NCBI RefSeq assembly: GCF_010093625.1
Contig: NW_022985369.1
Coordinates: forward strand, 440,488 to 504,487
Reading direction: 5' to 3'
Origin: Macroventuria anomochaeta
Lineage: Eukaryota > Ascomycota > Dothideomycetes > Pleosporales > Didymellaceae
DNA length: 64,000 nt
How positions within the stretch are numbered: position 1 is the first letter of the stretch; the number at the start of each line of letters is the position of its first letter. The translations under genes and the position numbers were made by a program. The notes under the pieces are model-generated. The model did not search any database and had not been told where the DNA came from. It saw only the letters and a program-made list of their open reading frames with translations. Below are positions 58,833 to 64,000 of this stretch, in pieces.

Positions 58833-61185
58833 CTACCGATGTCTGGTACCCACGTTCCGTATCGGAATAGTCTCTTCCTGGTGCTTCAACCTCGCCGCCT
58901 CCAGATCGTCGGCTGACGAGCGCTTAAGAGCTTCTTCTGGCGATACCACGGCGGTCTTGCGAGCAACATCGAACTTGTATCGGTCTTTGAGGAAGGTGGC
59001 AATAGCTTGGTTCTCCTCGTCTGTACCGTTGCCGTAGTGGTTTTTGAGTGCCTTCGCCATGAGCATGTCAAGCAAATTGCTGTCATCTATGGTCTGCGGT
59101 GTCTCGGTGAGTGGTGTAGAGATGGTGGTGTTCCCGCTCATACCCATGGCGGCCAGTGCGTCTCTACTCTTCCAGGTGGTAGCTCGCAAAGGAAACTTTT
59201 GCACGAACTGTCTCACGCGTGATTCGAGGTCCTCCCACGTAACCGTGCTGGCGAAATATGGCTGTAACGTGTCCTCGACTCTGTACCCCAGGTTTGAAAA
59301 GTCATCGGGGACCTGGTAGAAAGATCGGATCTTGCTTACGATGTAGTCGGCGTTCACACCAGAGATGAGCGGATGGACACCAACGTTGCGCAACATGTCG
59401 CTCGTTTCTTCCATCATGTGCATCCGGTAGACCTGTTTGCGGCCGACCCCCATGTAATCGACCAGGCGACGTATAATTACAAGAACCTCTTCGGGAGCGG
59501 CATCGCCTGTGATGTCGACTTTCCAGTCCTTGTAGAATCCTGAACACATGTCGACTTTCAGGCGAGTGTGGTTCTCCCGGAAGTGCAGGAGATCTACAGT
59601 TGGCACACGGGCCCGGTCCAGAATAGCGGGCAGAGGTGTACGTAGGATCTGTTTGTCTGTCAGGATAGAGAGCTGTTTCCGGATCAAATGTTCAGCCTGT
59701 TCCAGAACAAGAGCATTTCGATCTGGGCCGGCCGCGTCTGGCAGCGACTCTGATGGTTCGAAAGGACCGACAAGCCCTTCTGCCCGGAGAGGGTTCAGCA
59801 GATCGCTGGGCAGAACGCTGGCGCCAGCAATGTGGACGTCCAAGTAACGAAGTAGATCGGTGTAGCCCACTTCGAGGAACCGTTTATCAGCCTTGACGAG
59901 TTGCTTCACACGGTCAATCAGCTTTGCCATTTTAGCTGACGAGAGCTGCCCGAAGAACTCGGGCAGGATTGACTGATTGTTTGTGGTCGCTCCATTTTGA
60001 CAGAAAGAGACGAGTGCTACCAGATCGATGCCGAAGGATTTCGTAATGAGTTTCGTTTCGGGCTCTAAGACTTTGATGACATCTCTTGGGTTCATGAATC
60101 GGAGCCCTGGAATCCCTTTGACATATGACTTCAAGCCTTCTGCGTACTCGTGTCGATGTTGTTCTCCAGGAATCAGAGGCCAGCCGTAAGCCATCAATCG
60201 CTCCTGAGCCCGGCTCGTGGTTGTCTGTAACGCCTTCTTTTGTGCGGCGTCCACAGCGGGCTGTTTGGGGCCTTGCTGACTTCCATGGTGTCCCAGAATC
60301 CCTTTAGAACCAAGGCGTCTGTATGTGCCATCGACATAAACGATCGTTGGATCTTCCAGATTAGTGCTCTCAAGGCTCCTGACCTGAGCGACGAGAATGA
60401 CATGATCCCCAACGGTAAGCTCCTGGGTCAAAGTGCACTCGGCCGCAGCGCGGACGGTCTTGCCCTGTATTCGTGGCGACAGGAGAGCTGTAGCTGGCGT
60501 ACTGTCTTCGATTTGTGGAACATCGATCGAAAGGCCCTCCCGCCGTTGCTCATAAGCGTCGGGGTTGTTTCCGTTGCAGAAGCGCTCGATGATCTTAAGA
60601 CTGGGCTCTTGACCGTCTAGAAAGTGTACACGGAAGCGGCCATTGGCGGCTCGGATAGCGTTGAGGGCTTGCGAGGGTTGTTTGATGTTGAAGGAGATTG
60701 TGGGCGGATCGAGAGTGACAGTGTTGAGGGACGAAACAGCTATGCCCATAGGGACCATTTCGTCCGTCGCTGGGTCGAGATGCGCGACGGTGATGACAGC
60801 GACTGAGGCGGGCACTTTTCGCATAAGGCGGCGGACATCGTCTTTCAGTTGCGCAGAATCGACTGCCTGTAGCAGAGGCTCGACTGGAGCCTGAACGTCC
60901 CCTTGAACAGCACCTGCACTCGTCTGGAGCTCTTGCATGAAGTCATGTGTAGACTGGTTCTCCTCACGTACACGGCGGGTCACATGGTAGCATCGTAGGC
61001 CGGCGAAGGTCGCAGGACATCTTGGCAGATGAGTATTTTGTGAAGAGAGCGTGCATGGGCTCGGCCGTTCTGTCAAGGCTCAGCAAGTATTGTAAAGAAT
61101 AGGGTGAACAAGACGCACGTGTATGGCGGCTCCATCTGTAAAAGGCCGCGAAGAAGCGCGACGCCGGGCGCTGAGGGAGCGCCAT
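58833..61185 (-). CDS. Mitochondrial flavin-reductase domain protein with large unknown C-terminal part
   Basis: Minus-strand exons 61185-61119 and 61069-58833 (49-nt intron) encode 767 residues. The N-terminus MALPQRPASRFFAAFYRWSR is a clear mitochondrial presequence. Residues about 97-285 are a flavin reductase-like FMN-binding domain: VPASVAVITVAH, GIAVSSLNTVTLDPPTISFN, then GRFRVHFLDG. The remaining 480 residues are mostly helical by composition (MAYGWPLIPGEQHRHEYAEG, LHFRENHTRLKVDMCSGFYK, LVDYMGVGRKQVYRMHMMEE) and match no domain I know. Ascomycete orthologues with this layout exist in my memory but without a studied role. It is divergent from mitochondrial ribosomal protein bL31m, 241 bp apart. 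A mitochondrial redox function is inferred. Confidence 0.78.
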
Positions 61186-61426
61186 TCTGACAATGCTTCA
61201 GCGAGGCATCCGCGACATCACTCGTATGTTGCCAGTACAGGGTGAGTGCAGAGGGGACGTCTGACGGTTGTGGAAGCAGATGACGATGGTCTTTCCTCCC
61301 ATGCGACATCACCGCGCTACTGCATCACCGCGCTACTGGGAAAAAGTCGCGCTATAGTTTATCACTCCCGAACTCCGCATTCACACCTCCAGCTCTCGAC
61401 ACTGCTCCATCCCAATCCCCGCACCA
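61186..61426. promoter_or_regulatory. Short divergent promoter shared by two mitochondrial genes
   Basis: The 241 bp lie between the starts of the flavin-reductase fusion gene (minus) and bL31m (plus). They contain a 16-bp perfect tandem duplication at 61307-61338. Confidence 0.6.
61307..61338 (+). repeat. Two tandem copies of a 16-bp unit
   Basis: CATCACCGCGCTACTG is present twice in a row, about 90 bp upstream of the bL31m start. It may be a chance duplication or a doubled regulatory site. Confidence 0.9.
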
Positions 61427-61978
61427 ATGGCCACCCCGATACCCTCTCCCAGCGCTCTGCGCGCCCTCCGCGCCTCCATCGCACCTTACACCCGCCAGAC
61501 CCAGCAAGTGCGCCACGCGACACTCCTGCGCCGACCCAAGCGACCCTACACATTCACACAGCTCGTCCAACTCTCAGACGGCTCCGCATTCACCCTGCGC
61601 ACGACAAATCCTCAGCCCGTTCTCAAGAGCGCGAAAGATATCAAGAACAACCCGCTGTGGAATCCGAGTAGTCAGAAGCTGCTGAACGTGGAGGAGGATG
61701 AGGCCGGTAAACTGGCGGCTTTCAGAGCGAAGTTTGGCACAGGGTGGGATAGCGAGGGCGAGAAGGTGCGTTGAACTGACCCATGGAGGGAGGGGGGGGG
61801 GGGGGGCAGCATATGAGTGGCAGGCATGGGAGCTGACACGAAGCAGGGCAAGAAGGGAGACAGTCTCCTAGACATCATTGGCGGCGCTGCTAAGCAAACG
61901 GACGCGCCAAAGGCACCACCCAAGGCTGCGGCCGCGGCACCGCCACCAGCAGCGAAGCCTGCGCCGAAGAAGAAGTAG
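61427..61978 (+). CDS. Mitochondrial large ribosomal subunit protein bL31m (Mrpl36)
   Basis: Exons 61427-61765 and 61847-61978 (81-nt intron) encode 156 residues. A presequence of Arg/Ser/Ala type (MATPIPSPSALRALRASIAP) precedes the bL31 core: RPYTFTQLVQLSDGSAFTLR, then KDIKNNPLWNPSSQKLLNVE and FRAKFGTGWDSEG. The C-terminal exon is Lys/Pro/Ala rich and likely disordered. Length is close to that of yeast Mrpl36 (177). The intron holds a run of 15 G residues, so its length may be read wrongly in sequencing, but this does not touch the coding sequence. Confidence 0.88.
61792..61806 (+). repeat. Poly-G homopolymer, 15 nt
   Basis: Fifteen consecutive G residues lie within the bL31m intron. The run could vary in length between isolates and is a common place for sequencing error. 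Confidence 0.95.
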
Positions 61979-62250
61979 CCATACAAAGGAAATGGGCCAA
62001 GAGGATCGATGAGCATTGGAGGCGCGCATGTACAGCATGTCATACTATTGTACAATATGGGTTGGGAATATCAGAAGAACGACTTAGAGGCCTGCACATG
62101 AGCTGCAAGTAGAAGGCTTTGGAGAGAGATCCACACCACCATTCAAACATCAGCTAGGAAGTCTTCAAAAGACTCCCATCCACCGTCCTCCTTTCCAGCT
62201 AGCACCCCGCCCTAGAGAATCCCAGGTTGTGCATCAGCAACCTCAGCTTC

Positions 62251-63078
62251 CTACCTTCTTGTTCTTGGCTGTGTAGGATTCACAAGATCGAAAACCTCCT
62301 TCTCACACTCCCAATCATCATCCAAACCAGCACCCTCCTTCTTCTCAGCCTTCCCAGGCTCCTTCTGCAATCTAACAATGATGTCCTTGACCTGCGTGAT
62401 CTTTGCATCAGCATCAACACCCACGTTCTCTCCGAGCTTAGCGTAGAGACGCTGGAATCTCATGAAAGGCTCGATGATCGCAAGGTATGGCTGGATGGCA
62501 GCGTGCATGCCCTGATTGACCTGCGTCGCAATCAGAGAGGGATGAACATCTGGGTCCAAAAGGCCGAGATGAGGACGGATAGCGTCTTGAACCGCCCGAG
62601 TGATCTGGTCTAGGTCGACAGGTGTGAGTGCAGCGGTGGGTGGAGGGGATGCTGGAGAAGTGGTCACCTTCTCAACCTTCTTCCCACCCTTCTGGCCACC
62701 CTTTGCGGGCTTGGGCTTTGCTGCCTGTTTCTTCTTACCATCTTCATCTGTGATCTTCTGCTTCTTCTCCGGCGAAGGCGTGTCCTCAACCTCCTCCTCA
62801 TAGAGGCCTAGTGTCTTATCGGTATCCCCGCCATCCTCTCCTTGCGAAGACTTGCGTTTCTTGCCAGCATTCTTGGGAGGAGTCTTCTTGTCGTTCTTCT
62901 TGGGCTCTGTGACCTTGGACTTTGTTTTCTTCTTCCCACGGGTGCCCTTCGCGGGCTTGGTCTCGGGTTCGGGTGTAGGAGTGTCTCCTTTAGCAGCCTC
63001 TGCCAGCTGCTTCGCCTGAAGGTGTGTGAGGGAACCTTTGCGATCGTTACGCTCGGGGGTAGTGTTGTTAGAAGACAT
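62251..63078 (-). CDS. Lysine-rich, probably nuclear protein of unknown function
   Basis: A single exon encodes 275 residues starting MSSNNTTPERNDRKGSLTHL. Residues about 40-145 are a highly basic, Lys/Pro-rich disordered region with several nuclear-localisation-like clusters (GTRGKKKTKSKV, AGKKRKSSQ, PEKKQKI). From about 155 there is an ordered, helical C-terminal part with VDLDQITRAVQDAIRPHLGL, GMHAAIQPYLAIIEPFMRFQ and the acidic end LDDDWECEKEVFDLV. I do not recognise the family. The layout suggests a chromatin or nucleolar protein, but no role can be assigned. Confidence 0.7.
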   Translation of the reverse strand: MSSNNTTPERNDRKGSLTHLQAKQLAEAAKGDTPTPEPETKPAKGTRGKKKTKSKVTEPKKNDKKTPPKNAGKKRKSSQGEDGGDTDKTLGLYEEEVEDTPSPEKKQKITDEDGKKKQAAKPKPAKGGQKGGKKVEKVTTSPASPPPTAALTPVDLDQITRAVQDAIRPHLGLLDPDVHPSLIATQVNQGMHAAIQPYLAIIEPFMRFQRLYAKLGENVGVDADAKITQVKDIIVRLQKEPGKAEKKEGAGLDDDWECEKEVFDLVNPTQPRTRR

Positions 63079-63470
63079 TGTGCTGAATAGTGCAATGAGA
63101 AGGTTTCGGAAGTGGTGTTCAGGCTGAAGAGTGGACTGGCTGTGGATGTTGATGTGTTGCTGGAGACCTAGATATGCGATCGAAAGATAGTCTCAAGTAT
63201 GTCGCTGTGTTGGAGCATAGTAAACCTGTCGAAGAGTGCCGTGCGTTGTGCTCAACGATTGTGTCGAGCTCAAGCTTCGAGACAAAAAGCGAAGGTGTTT
63301 GTGCGAGTGCCTGTCAGATGTTAATAGAAGCCAGACCGTGCTAAACAAAGACTTTGTGACAACGAGTTCCGGTAAGAACGACAACCAACGAAGTTGACAA
63401 CGAGACGAGTTGATGCACACAGCGAGAGATGTCAGACTCGGTTGTCGAAGCTTAGTCTGACCGTATCAAA
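63079..63470. other. Intergenic, 392 bp
   Basis: This is the promoter of the lysine-rich gene and 3' flank of the last gene. No further feature is seen. Confidence 0.5.
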
Positions 63471-64000
63471 CTATCTGATACTCAGCCCTCTCCCTGTAGT
63501 CCCTGTCATTATTTTATCCGTTCTTCCAGAGACGGCGCCCATGCTGTCTGCATCGCTGTCGTCACCGTTCATGTCATAGTCCTCATTGTCGTCATTGACA
63601 ATCCCTAGACCAAGAGTGCCCACCCTGAATATGTTCGTACACCACTCATTGAACACATCCGGGTCCCAAACACCGTCTTCTCTGCCCTTGCCCTTTCCAC
63701 TTCTCCCAGTACCGTTCGTACCGTTTAAAGAAGGCGTGTACGATGTATCAAACCAATCTTCGTAAGTCTGGGTCACAGACTCCATGACTGCGGCAACAAG
63801 CATCTCGCGAGTGCGTGCGTCGGTAATGTAGTCTTCCAGCTTGCCGCGCAGGAAGGGAGTTTCCTGTTCGATGTTCTGCCGTATCTTGGCTGTGCGCGCT
63901 GGTGCTTCAGCGACTGGCACCTTCTTATTGTTCTTTGTGTCGATCGGTGCTACCATCCGTGCAACAAACTGACCGGTAAAGTCGTTGATCGCCTGTCGTA
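63471..64000 (-). CDS. C-terminal part of a possible COG-complex subunit (Cog3-like), 5' partial
   Basis: The frame is open from the right edge of the window to TAG at 63473-63471, about 176 residues. Visible blocks are NIEQETPFLRGKLEDYITDA with RTREMLVAAVMESVTQTYED, then the motif GKGREDGVWDPDVFNEWCTN and IFRVGTLGLGIV. The tail is acidic. The helix-rich region ending in TYEDWFD and the GKGRED-VWD motif resemble what I recall of fungal Cog3 (Sec34) C-termini; Cog3 is a subunit of the Golgi tethering complex. Without the rest of the protein the name stays tentative. An in-frame ATG at 63956 is internal. Confidence 0.45.
   Translation of the reverse strand, partial: RQAINDFTGQFVARMVAPIDTKNNKKVPVAEAPARTAKIRQNIEQETPFLRGKLEDYITDARTREMLVAAVMESVTQTYEDWFDTSYTPSLNGTNGTGRSGKGKGREDGVWDPDVFNEWCTNIFRVGTLGLGIVNDDNEDYDMNGDDSDADSMGAVSGRTDKIMTGTTGRGLSIR

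Overview
The window looks like a chromosome arm segment from a filamentous ascomycete (Pezizomycotina, most likely Dothideomycetes, perhaps Pleosporales). The reasons are genes split by very short GT-AG introns (mostly 43-80 nt), dense genes on both strands, fungus-specific families (AA9 lytic polysaccharide monooxygenase, LaeA-like methyltransferase, Mtr-type amino-acid permease, CrnA-type nitrate transporter, Slm1) and the close fit of the proteins to ascomycete orthologues. I saw no rRNA or tRNA gene, no CRISPR array and no intact transposon. Gene models below were built by joining open reading frames at visible GT/GC-AG sites and checking that each joined length is a multiple of three.

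Layout. 0-10 kb: 3' end of an Rsc58-like chromatin-remodelling subunit, the exocytosis regulator Sro7/tomosyn, a decayed 7TM-RGS gene, and CCT7 of the TRiC chaperonin. 10-17.5 kb: a small F-box-like protein, an amino-acid permease, two tandem secreted paralogues of unknown function, and an Hrt3/Pof7-type F-box protein. 17.9-24.1 kb: the mitochondrial carrier Mtm1, an ELYS-domain protein, a broken F-box gene, and a nitrate transporter with a NirA-type site and a GATA site in its promoter. 25.5-35.7 kb: an eight-exon methyltransferase, Slm1, an AA9 monooxygenase and MICOS subunit Mic26/27. 35.8-46.9 kb: the mitochondrial intermediate peptidase Oct1, a GTPBP1/2-like GTPase, a gene-poor stretch with a relic gene, and a C2H2 zinc-finger protein. 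47-51 kb has no gene I can support. 51-64 kb: cystathionine gamma-synthase, an augmin HAUS1-like protein, a broken SR-protein kinase, prenylcysteine oxidase, a mitochondrial flavin-reductase fusion protein, ribosomal protein bL31m, a lysine-rich nuclear-type protein and the 3' end of a possible COG-complex subunit.

Most of this is core housekeeping content: vesicle traffic, mitochondria, protein folding, sulfur and nitrogen assimilation. It is not a secondary-metabolite cluster. Two divergent pairs join mitochondrial genes across short shared promoters (Mic26/27-Oct1, and flavin-reductase fusion-bL31m). The less ordinary content is the tandem secreted paralogues, the uncharacterised mitochondrial fusion protein, and a scatter of decayed genes whose stop codons mostly fit C:G to T:A change. 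I did not find a convincing undescribed multi-gene system.
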